A stretch of 64,000 bases of DNA from Jacaranda mimosifolia. Taxonomy: Eukaryota > Streptophyta > Magnoliopsida > Lamiales > Bignoniaceae. The notes beneath the pieces were generated by a model. That model was given only the letters and a program-made list of their open reading frames with translations. It did no database searches and had not been told where the DNA came from. The first letter of the stretch is position 1, and every line of letters begins with the position of its first letter. The position numbers and the translations under genes were made by a program. The stretch is taken from NCBI GenBank assembly GCA_018894105.1, contig CM032120.1:26000710-26064709 (forward strand). The letters are read 5' to 3'. Below, piece after piece: positions 27,301-39,434 of the stretch.

Positions 27301-30090
27301 GAAATGTCCTAGAAGTCCTTATTGAATAGAAATGCTTTGGTTGGTAAGTATAATGGAAGTGTACGTAGTGTACAATTGTTCAAAGACATTATTGCCCACA
27401 AGAAAAGAAGACAAAATAGATGAGGATTTTTAACAATTAATTTTACCAACAATTGGACTATTGGAGGAGACAATGAGGTCATCATATCAGTTTCAAGATT
27501 TCTTTAGTCCAATACATCTATAGATGTTTTTTTATTTTTTCACCTTACACAGTCAAGCCACAATTCTGCACTGAAAACATGCATCCCCACCCAAATATAA
27601 AAAAATAGACATCAATACCCACCACCTATGACCACTGGAGAGAAAATGATTATTTGTCAGCTGAAGATAAAAGGAAACAGATTACTTCCATTCCTTGTGA
27701 GATAAAATAGCTTTTATAATCAGTATGTGTTAAAGATCCTGCCACATACATAGAGGTTCAATTCCTTTTTCATTTATTATTTGTTGAATTTACAGCTTTG
27801 CAACTCGTCCTCTACTTCTGTGGTTTCTTCTCAATTAATAAATACCTTATTCATCCAATACATATTTGCTTTCTTTCCTATTTGATTAAGCAGCCAAGGA
27901 AACTTTGAATCATGATCCTATGAATGTTTGGCAAAAGGAAAAATAAAAAATACAAGACATGTCCCTCATCTGTTTCAGGTCATACCATTGTGTAAACTAA
28001 ATTAAAGTAAGCCTCAGCCCTCAGGCAATAAATATTGTACAAACTATAGTGCATGCATATCGCGGTGAATAGGCATGAAGACAAGTCTCATAAACTAACA
28101 TACCAAAATGCTACTTCTCCCTCTGACATCTGACCTTATTCACTTGTGTGGTTTAATTGCCATACATAAATGCATTCTAGAGAATGCTACTTCTCAAATA
28201 TTCTCAGAATTGCTAGGTGACAACCATATGTTCTGAGTAATTGCTCCTCATATGCTTCTTGTTTCTTTATCCAACACAGATGCATCTCTGGTGCATAAAT
28301 AAATATTTAACCCCCACTTGTTTTATATACTCTAATAAGATATAACCTTGTTACTACTTAAAAATGAGAACTTGGGGGAAATTGGGAATTGAAGGAGAAA
28401 GCTTTTGCAATCCCCTCTTTTCTTTCCATTGCATTCTCAATCTCACCCAAGCCCAATTTCCCGGGTTCTCCAACCTTCAGGATTTGCAAACCCAGAAATA
28501 TGCTCCAGAATAATAACATCGACATATTCAATAATGCATGGAACACCATAATGCGAGGAGCCCAAGTAATAACATAGGCATTGTCAAATATGTGGATGCT
28601 AGAATTTCATAGAACATATCCCAGAATAAATTGCTCTAATTTGCAGATTGCAAGACACGCCAGTATATCTTGTCGATCAATCCTTCTACATTTTCTATTA
28701 CAAAATCTACCTAATAAGTGGATGATGGTAATACATCTATTAGTGCAGAAAATTTTAGCCTAAAAGTGATCGAATCTGTGAACCAGCAACAATACTAAAG
28801 CAAGCATAATCTACAAGAATATTAGTTGAGAACCAACTTACATGAAACATCAGACAAATGTTCAAAACTTAACAAAAAACAAATAAATGGAAAAAGATGC
28901 TTGCAAGGAACTAAAATTGAGTATCATAAATTTAAAAGCAGGGACAGTTGCACCCTTACCAGAGCTTTTGGCATGGATGGTGTCATAGGAATTAATTGCC
29001 TAGATTGTTTAATTGCCAACTCTTCAAGTCTCTGACTTCCAACAGATAACTACAACAACACAAACACATTGTGTATTAGCACACTCGTTAATGGACATAC
29101 CCTGCAATAAAGGAGGATTGGACCTACCTGAGGGGTAGTCTGAGCACGACCAGGACCATGGGCCACAGCTTCTGCCATGTTGAGACTGGTGATTGAGCCC
29201 AAAGCCACAGACGTAGAACTTGATGGAATGGTTTGCTGCACAGACGATACAGCAGTTCCATTGCTTCCAACTAAAGTAGGAACCTCTGCCAAAGCAGATG
29301 TCCATTTTTCACCACCTACTGAAGGTGAGGTACCACTGGGTAAGCTCTGAATGGCAGTATTTAAACCAGGAGAAGGCACTCTTCCAACCTCCGGAACCAC
29401 TGCTCTTTCCTCTGCTCCCAATGATGGAAAATCTCTCTTAAAAGTTTCTTTGTTCACCCGACCAACTGGACTGCCCTTGGCATGCAAACCATTAGAGTTC
29501 TTTCCACTGGAACTGCTAAAGTCAGTTAGAACTTTTTTAGGCCATGTATCCCCACGTTTCCCAGAAATCATCGACTGAGAACGCCTTAACCCATCCCTCT
29601 CAAATTTACTTAACAGGGTGTTTCCCAGTGGGTCTGAAAATTCCCGGTGCCGTCGGTCCCCCAAAACTGACTTGTCTTGATCAAGAGAATCAGATGTATC
29701 CTTCTCCCAGTCTCTGTCACGTTGGTTCCTACCAAAACTACTGTAAGACCTAAAATTACCAGAACTGTTACTACTAGAACTCCGGCGGAAATATGAAGAG
29801 GTAGTTCTCTCAGAACTAGAAGATCGTCCAAAATCATGACCATTACTATTCACAAAAGACTTATTCCTCACAATCCTCGATACAGCATGGTCATCTAATA
29901 CCCAAAAATGAAGGAAAAAGAAACAATTAGAAACCAGCCACAGACAAACAAATGTATGTTTGATAGAAGATGTTCATGCAAAAGAGATAAAAAAAAGGAA
30001 AAAAGAATTACCTGATATAGAGCCGCCACCAGTCGAGTTTCCAGCATTTTTCAACCACTGTGGTACTAATGTGGGCTCACTTCTTTCCAT
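24324..30090 (-). CDS. Ser-rich plant protein of unknown function, 629 aa
   Basis: Five exons join in frame with GT-AG introns: 30090-30012, 29894-29128, 29049-28960, 25362-24547 and 24461-24324. The third intron is 3.6 kb. The predicted protein starts MERSEPTLVPQWLKNAG and is mostly low-complexity, rich in Ser, Arg, Gly and Pro. The N-terminal third is an S/R-rich segment (about residues 27-110). The central part contains FKRDFPSLGAEE, a DFPSL-type motif, and EKWTSALAEVP. The C-terminal 90 residues are the best defined: an acidic ISEEEEAAFLRSLGWEE, then GLTEEEINSFYRDL and a Ser/Gly tail. I recognise this as a conserved plant family but know no established function; nuclear location is only an inference from composition. 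A 27-nt tandem duplication in exon 4 repeats the nonapeptide MKGDVSKVP. The gene model is well supported by matching phases at every junction. Confidence 0.85.
25214..25267 (-). repeat. 27-bp in-frame tandem duplication inside an exon
   Basis: Two 27-nt copies (25214-25240 and 25241-25267) are virtually identical and encode MKGDVSKVP twice (the first copy ends the shared unit with a different junction). The period is a multiple of three, so the frame is kept. Confidence 0.9.
25363..28959 (-). other. Large intron of the Ser-rich protein gene
   Basis: This 3.6-kb intron separates exons 3 and 4 of the 629-residue gene. It is less AT-rich than the intergenic DNA and holds no convincing internal gene. 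A segment near 25504-25525 resembles a tRNA-type A box, but no matching B box or repeat ends were found. Confidence 0.6.
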
Positions 30091-30693
30091 AACTAGTGCT
30101 AAACATTATCATGTACCAAGAATAAATGAAAAGAAACTCAACTTGTCTTCTCAAAATTAATGACCACGCATCCACTGCTGGTGTCAATGCCCGATTATCG
30201 CTCAGCCACACCCAAACAAAAGTTTCCTTTTGAAGAAAGATAGACTAACTTTTACACCAAATCTAGAGTTCCCTATAAACTAATCCCTCTTTCCTTGCGT
30301 CAACACTCTAATTTCTCCTCTAAAAAACTCAATATCCGCGATGCCAGCAAGCAAAGTTAAAAATAACCGAATTAGTCCTCTAAGAAACACATATAAATCA
30401 AAGAATCTGAATTTTCCTATACAGGGTAGCCAGGATTTTTTTTCTCTCTCCCTCTCTGTACAATTAATATATATACTCCGTCAAGTCAATTACGAAACCT
30501 CTACTCAGTTGATCAAAATATCCAAATTTCTGTCACCATTTCACTGTTCTGAAACAGCATTAACAACAGCTTCAATGCTCAAGAAAAACAAGCCAAGAGC
30601 ACTATCAAAACCAATAACAAGCAAATCAAAATTAGCCTACTCCAGCAGAACAGTACAATTCTTCAAACAGAATCCATTAGAAAAACCGAAATC

Positions 30694-30913
30694 AAACCCT
30701 AGACCCTAAAATCCATCCAACGGTAAAATCAAAACACCAGAAAATCCTAGGGTTCCAGCAGTCTACCAACAAAAAAAATATACCAACAAATCAGAAACAG
30801 TCTATTCTTTTCAATGACTAAAAAAAATAGACTGAGAACCCAAATTTTTTGGATTGAAATTGAAGAACACAAATACCCTTCAAATCCTCTGTATGCGGGT
30901 AAGAAAACCCTAG
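30694..30913. promoter_or_regulatory. Telo-box-like motifs in the 5' region of the Ser-rich protein gene
   Basis: AAACCCTAG occurs at 30694-30702 and 30905-30913, upstream of the start at 30090. Telo-boxes (AAACCCTA) are common in promoters and leaders of plant housekeeping and translation genes. The region probably contains the transcription start and perhaps a leader intron, but neither can be placed. Confidence 0.4.
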
Positions 30914-31039
30914 TCCTTTCAACTCGCCGCCTCGAGTGGTGGTGCTGTTCCAGACTCCGAAAAATATATGCGTGCCGTGGAATTTTCTAGAGAGAGAAAC
31001 CAAGTGTCATGCGTTTTTCACAATTTCCTGGGCTCTTTA

Positions 31040-33855
31040 TGTGTACTATGTCGCGAGTGGGAAGATTTAATCTGTGTGTTCGAGAGAGAGAGGGAAGATT
31101 AGAGATAGAGATTTTGTATGTATATGCGTCTGTATTTTGAGGAAGTTTTTGTAGGCGTCTGTGTTTTCGTGTGCTGTGTGCTTTTTATGTTTGTGTGTGA
31201 AGAAAGTCTGCTTTCCATAAAACTCTTTATTTTACTTGTGTGTTTTGCTTAGAATTCTTCCTTTATGTGGATTAGGGTACTTCAATGCTAATCACTATCT
31301 ACATTCATCTTAATCTATATCTATACCCAACCTACATTTTCAAAATTTAAAAATATTTCAAAATAAATTTAAGAGTTTTCTTTTTTACGGTTCCTTGCGT
31401 TTCCAAAATTTCAAACGAATGGTTGGGATGTAAAATATAAATTTTAAAAATATAACCCATAAAAATACATGGGTAATTATATAACATATGGTTTTACAGT
31501 GAAATTAATGGTTTTTTTATTACGAACAGCTAAAAAATTATTATAAAAATTTAAGTAAAATTATTTAGAAGAAAAGGCATACAATTATGTGAATGATGTG
31601 AAATTTCAATCTTCAAAATTGTGTCCCCCTATATTAGCTAGAAAATGGTGTGATAAATGTGAAAAGGATTTAAGTTACTAATTTTGCTGTGTTAGTACTT
31701 GGAAATGAGAATCCTCCCACCATTTAGACTTGGAAGAATCTGTGCGAATAATGTGAAAATTTTGAAAGATTACATTGCTCCAAGTATGGCATTTGAGGAG
31801 ACATTTGTTTCAATTTATGTTTTATTATATATTTTATTTTTAAAATACACACTAAATATATATGAGGATAAAGTGTTCAATATTGTTCATGATATGATAT
31901 AAAAAATAAGATATGAAGAAAAAAAAAGGACTATTAGAATGGTTTTTAGATGATATATGTAATTTATAGTGTTTATATGATAAAATATTTTATGCAATAA
32001 ACATTATTTATTATATGAAACTAATAAATTTGGCACACTTGATTCACGTACTAAAATTTTTATAATATGAAAAATTAAATTATCTACTTACTCTTTTATG
32101 TTATTATAACTGTTTTTTTTTTTTTAAACTAAAGAAAAGGTAAAGATAAAATAACCTAATAAAAAGAAAAAAAAAAATTTGGAAAGAAATAATAATATTT
32201 GTGAGATGGAAGAGAAGAAAAAAATTTACTTTATCATCATCTTCTACAATGGGATTAAATTTGTCAATTTATCAGACAACACACAGAGGTTAGTTACCAA
32301 AGTCTTCATACTCTACAAATAATATAACTAAAAGATAAAATATTATTTAAAATAAGGTATATGAAATTTACATTAAATAATTTTTACCAAAAATATTACT
32401 CAACTAAATAATATACAATTATTTTGCATGGAGAATTATGTTGTTAATAAAAGAATTAGCAGAAGATTTTTGCATAATTTATTTTTTCTTTTGTGGCCAT
32501 GTGTTATTTGTTGATTATTCCTCCAAAAATGTACATTCCAAAGCCGTGATATGATTTGTAAGATATGATGCGGACTCTATTGGCAGTTTGTCGTGTGTCA
32601 ATATTAAATTTGTAATATTCTACACGATTTTATCGAATTATTGTTTGTTAGTTTTAGTAAATTTTAAAACTTTCCATAACAGATTTGTAAAGTAGTTAGC
32701 TATTTTACCGGCGGAGATGACTTTTCCCTTCTTCTTCTTCTTTTTTTTTTTTTTTTTTTTTGTGCTGATGGGTTTGAATTGACCACTGCAATTGAGGCCC
32801 AAGATGTGTGAATGCAATAGGCTATCCAAGTCCAACTTACTATGGGCCAAAATGGACCTAAATGATAGTGAACAAATATATATTTCATATAGATTATATT
32901 AATCTCCAAATTTATGATAATATAAAGTTCTACACCACATGAAAGAGTCGAGAGTTCTAAAATAATTTATATTCTCTCGTTCAATGAGATTGTTTTTTCA
33001 TAAGGATATATTTCTTACGACAAGGGTCCTTAGGATAATACCTCGTTGAATCAGGATTTTAAAATTTTGTGATGAATTTCAGCATGTATATATGTATGTA
33101 CTCGATGTAATAACAAAAAATTATTTCAATTGGTGAAATAGTTTTATTTTTTAATAATATCTGTTTTACTTCATGTAATTTAAAATAAATAGTATCTTTT
33201 AATATTTTCCCAAAGAGAGTTTATTATTTAATAACACAAATTGAAATTTTCATCTAGAGATGTTAAACTTTGAAGATAATTTGTATAACTTGAGTAAATT
33301 GTAGAGTATTAGCAACAGCTAACTCACAATTTATAGATTATACATAAATTTTTAAATTTATTAAAAATTAAAAAATAAATGAGAAAAATGTAAGAAAATT
33401 TTGGGCAAAATACTTTTATTTAGCATATTTTTTAGATTATATATTTTAATATAGTAAATAAGCAAATTAATTGTTTAAAATATAAAAATTTTAGTATCTC
33501 CTTAATAATGTGAATGTCAGAGTAATAATTTTCAGATAATCAAGGCAATAAAATGTTGATCATTGTTAACACAATAATACATAATCTTTGGCATTTCACC
33601 TATAAACACAACTTATATAGGTTATTATTTATCATTAGATTTGCATGTGCTTTAACATGAAATATTTTAGAAATGTAAAATATATTTTAATATTGTACTA
33701 TAAATCTTGTAAGTAAATATTTATTTGTTTGCTTATGGAGTTATTTTATCACTTTTACAATTATCAAAAATATATTTTACATATTATGTAAATATTAATA
33801 AAATAAAAAATAAAATTTGAAGATTAAACTTAATATGCACAACATATCAAACTCT
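31040..33855. other. AT-rich intergenic DNA, no gene seen
   Basis: No exon chain or repeat boundary is recognised. Open frames are short and AT-rich. There is a T-run near 32741-32761 preceded by a TTC repeat. Confidence 0.5.
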
Positions 33856-33859
33856 TGTA

Positions 33860-36790
33860 TAAACATAAAATGTGCAGTTTCTCTTACTTTTGGGAGTAAT
33901 TCAGTGCTCGTCCTCGCCTCCTACAAACTTTAGGAGTCTTCGTAAGTCTTCATACTTTAACTATTTTTTCTAATCTCTATCGAAGCGACTGCTTTTGCAC
34001 CAAAGACCAAATTAAATGGTGACTCCCATGTAGAGGTTTTGGGGGTAGCTCAGACGTCCTTAAACACAATCGACTAGGAGAAGACTTGTCTAAGCATCTT
34101 TGTTGTCTAGCATCTTATTGTTGAGTGGTTTTTGTAGAGGTTTTGTGAGTTTTGCATATAATATACTCCGCTTTCTTCAAGGCCATTTTATCTAATGTGT
34201 CGAGGGGTCCTGGCCACCTTGGTCAAGCATCCTGCATCTAGGTTTTCCTTGTAAGATTGGGCCAGAGCAAAGTCCTCGAACATTCCTTTAATTGATCTGA
34301 TAGAAGTACTTCATCATACTTGCTTCCTCAACCTTGTAATTACTTGGTGGCTAGTCGACCACTATTCGGGAGTTGCTATGGGCACACAGTAGTTATGCAC
34401 CAACTGCAAAGGCCAATTCATTCATTTGACCAACGCCTTATACTTGGCCTTATTTTTTGAGGCTTGAAAGTTGAATCTCACAGCATACTCTAACTTATGT
34501 CCTTGCAGGCTTTCCAAGACTATGTTATTGTTGCTTTTGAGTTGGTGGATGACACCCATCTATTTGAAGGGTCTAAGTGGGATGGTGCTCCTATGCCTTT
34601 CGCCACCAAAACCTCATCTCCAACCTTAGAGGTGTTTGAGGGATTACCAAGAATGACTTCAACCTAGTGGATAGTGTTGGCATCTTGGATTAGGCTTTTG
34701 CCTTTATTCTTGGAACTGATAACCCGCTTGATTGAGAAAGAATTTTCACTCTCTTCAGAATATTAATGTAGAATTCTTTGGGCATGTACTGGTCGCCAGC
34801 TACTTTACTTGGCCCGTCAGCAGTCGAGAACTTCATCTTCATATGGTAGATAGATAATAATACTTTAGAACACGTTCAAGGTAGGTCTTCCAAGGATGAC
34901 GTTATATGCCATATGCACATTGACCTCCAAGAACTTCACCATTTTTGTGACCCTCCGAGGGTATGTTCCCAAATAGAGGGAAAAGGAGATTTCTTCAAGC
35001 GCCTCCTCCATGGTTTTACTGCTGAATTCGACCAAGGGAGTGTTAATCTTTTGTAACTAAGCATTATCCATGCCTAGTTGAAAGAATACATAAAGGAAGA
35101 TGATGTCTATAAAGCTCTTGATGTCTACTAGGATCTTCTTTACCCAAAAATTGGGAAGATAGGTCAAGATCACCAGCGCATCGTTATGTTCACCGCTTAT
35201 GAGGGCCTTATTTTATATGCGCTGGTGAACATAACGATGCGCTGAGAGCTGGCTTTAGAGAGGATGCCTACACCTAGCTCTTGTGAGGGCCTTTTGTGCG
35301 TTAGAGGAGTCATCTCTTAAGGGTTTTCCAAAGATCACTAAAATGACTCCCACAGTAGGTAAATTGTATATATATCTCCTATTATTGTGGCTCTTTCCGA
35401 GATTCCAACTGTCATTTCAGCAATCATGGATGGTTTCTGATTTCCTAATGTTAGGACTGCCTTTTGGGGTCATTCTACCTCTTATCACGAACTCCTTCAG
35501 GTATTCCCACTAGATTAGCTTCTCAATTCTATCCTTCAGGTTGTAACCTTCTTAGGTCGTATACCCCTAGTAATGGTAAAAGCGGCAGTACTTTTGGAAA
35601 TTCTGCCTTTTTGGATGATTGTCCATCTTTGGGGGTTATTCAATGAGATTGTCCTATTTAACAACCACAGATATCACTATCCTTAAAGCATTAAGGGGTG
35701 AATTTGAAAATTCCAATTGAAGGACTGTACCAAATTTCATCTCACTTTTTCCTTACTTTAGCTTATCCTTCTTGCACTTTTTACTTGTGGTTGTCTACTA
35801 GTGTTGTTGTCTCCTCGATTCAAATATATTTTTCTACTCGAATGAAGAGTTCCTCGAGTGTGGTAGGCGACTTCCATGCTATCAATTCCTTGAACTTGCA
35901 GTGTTTTAGGTTCTATTGAATGATGCTAGGTAAGAGCTCTTTGTTGAGATAGGGGTCTCATGGATCTCTTATACGAAGAAGCTGGTGTACTCTCTCTAGC
36001 CGTTCATTCATTATACCTAATAGTGAACAGATAAGCCATCATTTTTGAGGTACTTATGGTTGATGGAAAACTTGTGGAGGAAGCATTGCGCCCGCTGCTC
36101 CCACCCAATGACAGATCTTGCAAGCATTTGGTTGAGCTACGTCAAAGGGCACTTTGTGAATGTCGTATAGAATGTCTTGCAGTATGCAACCTCGCTCTAA
36201 TCATACAGTTGTATATAGGCTTAGAAGTTGTCCAGATGCTCCTGGGGATAGCTGTGCCATCTAATTCTACAAGGTTTACAACTTTTATACCATCAATAAG
36301 TGATTCTACCAAAATGATTGGGCGAAAGGGGATACAACTATGAATGTGACAGTTAAGGATAGGTATTCGTCTTCTATTTCTTATGTGGAGGGCAGTTCCA
36401 GCAAAAGTTGGTTGTCGTCGAGATTGATTGACATAGAGGGTGGACTGAGCATCCACTCAATGGGCCAGAGGAGGAACAACGTCTCATCCTTCTTTTGGCC
36501 TCTACTCAATTCTCTCGAGAGATAAGGATGCTTCACGGCTCCTATAAGAGTACTAGGGTAGTTTATGCATGCAGTGTTTGACTGCATATTAAATTATCAC
36601 TTTCGCTTCAGCTCGTGCTAAGGCGTCCACTAATGCCGTTAGGGCCCCTAGCTTATTTGTAGTATCAACCCTTTAGGAGGCAGGCTTACTATACGAATAG
36701 GAATCCGACACTACTGGTGCATCAAGCGCTTGTTCGATTTCTGATGGGGACCATGCATAAGTTTGATTGTTCACAATGTTCTCTCCTAGG
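33860..36790 (-). mobile_element. Decayed Ty3/gypsy retrotransposon fragment (gag, protease, RNase H, integrase remnants)
   Basis: Minus-strand translation in broken frames shows gypsy-type order. A gag N-terminal segment (ALTALVDALARAEA, about 36660-36610) is followed by capsid-like sequence (PFRPIILVESLIDGIKV and VNLVELDGTA, about 36330-36250). Aspartic-protease-like sequence lies near 35190-34880 (HNDALVILTYL, KILVDIKSFIDIIFL, YNVILGRPTLN). RNase H-like RFNFQASKNKAKYKALV is at about 34480-34430. An integrase C-terminal block (SPFNLVFGAKAV) is at about 34020-33985. Most of the reverse transcriptase is missing, stops are numerous, and no LTRs were identified. This is an old deletion derivative. 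Confidence 0.7.
35174..35244. repeat. 21-bp perfect inverted repeat in the gypsy remnant
   Basis: The arms at 35174-35194 (CAGCGCATCG...GTTCACC) and 35224-35244 (its exact complement) flank a 29-bp spacer. They could fold as a stem-loop. The left arm belongs to the protease-like reading frame; the right arm looks like an inverted duplication of it. Confidence 0.9.
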
Positions 36791-37037
36791 GATGCCACTA
36801 TAGTGCTGGATTCTCAATCTCTAAATCTCATATGTATTCTCAATATTCCATAAGTCAAAAAATCATTTCCCACAAGCCACACCGAATAATGTTGCACGAA
36901 ATTGGATTCAAGGACCTTTTCAAGTATTATAAAGTAGTATGTCACTACTTTTAGAATGCGCTAACTTAGAGAGAGTGTTTGAGTTAACAAATATATAATT
37001 CAATGCCTTCTTTGGTTGTGCAATATGGCATTTGAGT

Positions 37038-37861
37038 TAGGCCTATAAACGGTACCCTACCCACATCCGTATCCTAAAATATCCAAACAATAATATCATA
37101 TATTCTACCCTACCCTACCCTAAAATACTCAAAAGGATAAGACCCTAACTCTATCCTACCCTACCTTACCTAACCTAAGATCCATTGGATCTAGTTTATT
37201 TTACTTATATTTTTTAATGTATATACTAATTTTCTCAATCTATACTAAAAAAAATATTTGCCATACGACACCCCCAAAAAAAAAATGTTTTTTCTATATT
37301 TAAGTTAATTTAATCATTAAATTTAAATTAGTTAATCTTTATTTTGATTTTTCATTCATTAATAAAAAATTTATTAACAAAGTTTATTCATTAGTAATAT
37401 TATTTTATTAACTTGTTTATCAAAAAATATTTATTCCACTATTAATTTTAATATTGTTAATTTTATTAATGAAAATTGTTCAATTGTTGCTATTGCTATT
37501 CCATTATTATTATTTTTTAAAAAAATTGCTATCAATATGTTAACTTTATTAATCTTAGTTTAATTTTTAATTAAAAAAAATATGCAGTTGTTATTGTTCA
37601 TTAGCATATTTGTAATTTTTTTATATAAAAAATTCATCATTAATATAAATTTGATTTCGGTATAGATAATTTTTGGTTAACAAATTAAATTTAATTATAA
37701 GGTCATGGATAATTTTTGGATATGGGTATATGGGTAATTTGTGGGTATAAACCCTACACATATGACATATCCATTACATTATTTTTAATAAATATGGATA
37801 TGGGTATAAGTATGATATTTTGGGCCTGAGTAGGGTATTACTCTACCTATTTACAGGCCTA
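37038..37861. mobile_element. Non-autonomous hAT-like element, 824 bp
   Basis: The termini are TAGGCCTATAAACGG and the complement of TAGGCCTGTAAATAGG. The flanks ATTTGAGT (37030-37037) and GGTTGAGT (37862-37869) agree at six of eight positions, consistent with an aged 8-bp hAT target duplication. Subterminal motifs include ATCCGTATCC and runs of CCCTA. No coding capacity is seen. It lies a few hundred bases beyond the 5' side of the gypsy remnant. Confidence 0.8.
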
Positions 37862-37869
37862 GGTTGAGT

Positions 37870-39075
37870 TTTTTGTGGGCCAATTTCATTTGGTTTGGTG
37901 ACCCATGTGGGTGTGGTTCATCCCAGCAAGTCACATTTGTCCTTTATTATGCTTTTACTTATGTACTCTTTGAGATTTTAGTAGAGTATATCATCATCTA
38001 TGATTATTCCTCAACACCAGAATAAACTCTGGATGCTATGTGTTTTTTAACTATTTTTAAATCTCGGAGTTGAACTATGAGGTTCGATACGCCTTTGTTG
38101 AAGAATTTAACTAGTACTTTTGGTTCTAATTACTTTTGACAAGTTATCTATAGCAAAGACTACAGAGGAATATAATTAATTCTGTTACTGCTGTTAGATC
38201 TTTTCAAGCTTAATTTTGCACCATCAAGGAATTTCTGAGGTCTTCTCTGTCTTGTCTTGATCGAATTTCAGGAACTTAAAGAGACTCAGATTGGATTTGC
38301 TATCTCATTTCAATTGGTAAGAGCGAAGATTGCTTGTGCACCAGTTGGATTTCTTATTATTTTTGGTTTTTCAATTCTTTTGAATGTGAATCTGTATTAC
38401 TAGAATGGGATGGGCTGGATTATAAAGTTAAATCTTTGTGGGACAAATGCGTATAGTATGGGTCTTGCGAATAGCTCATCCACGGTCCGCACCTGGTAAT
38501 GACTATGGATGCTCTCAATTATATATTTGTGCAATCCTTGTCAAGTTACTGACTTTTATTACACCATTATTTTGGATGCCCAACTATTTTTAACTATGAG
38601 ACTGATCGGATGTACTAGAATATTCTGCCTCCGAAATGCCAAGAAATGAGAAAAGAAATTAAATCATGATCTTCAACTTTCAACATTGTGCCAAACCTCT
38701 AAGCATTCATATAGAAACTTCAATGGAGGTGAATGAATTGCAAAATTAGAAGTATTTTTCCATTGTTACATCAACCCTTGAGAGGAGAGGCAAAGTAGCC
38801 ACCCTTTGTTTTCCATTTGTCCACTTACTTTTTCTCACTTCAAATTTTCTCTAAATCGAGATTGAATATAGTAATGCCAAATAATGAATAACATCATCCT
38901 CACATTTAGCTCGTAAAAACTAACTATATACATGCATCAAATGTGACACATCAATACAATGTTATATCAAACAATCATAAATCATAACTAATTAAGCATC
39001 TAATAAGTTTTGGGAATCTCAAGACTTAATAATGATATACATATGGGCTCCACACGTTACCAACATAATATTACA
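37870..39075. other. Intergenic DNA downstream of NDC80, no gene seen
   Basis: No supported gene or repeat boundary. The right part (about 39076-39434) probably includes the NDC80 3' UTR. Confidence 0.45.
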
Positions 39076-39434
39076 TTAACCAAAATCATAAATCACATGC
39101 ATAAAAAACCTTACAAATCCAGTCATGGGGTTGGGATGGGGGGTTGAGGGGACCAAGAAAAAGAAAAAGACCCATACCCCATTTCTTAAGAACCTGAGAT
39201 TTAACAGCATAAAACACCACAGAACAAATTCTGCAAGATATAAAGCATCAAGCAATGAAATTGTGCCTGCAAAAGCGCCATCCTTCCTACAAAACATTTA
39301 ACAACTGTATGTTGTGATGGCTGGCAATATAAATATCTATTCTTGTTCTCTGTTTCAGGATATACATCTTCTTGCAGAGGCTGCAAAGAGAATTTGCCAA
39401 ACCTTTGTGCCACGTAGCCATACCATCAGTTGCT

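Noticed and set aside
37100..37130. CCCTACCCTA repeats resembling telomere sequence
   Set aside because: The period is CCCTA, not the plant CCCTAAA, and it lies in the subterminal zone of a hAT-like element.
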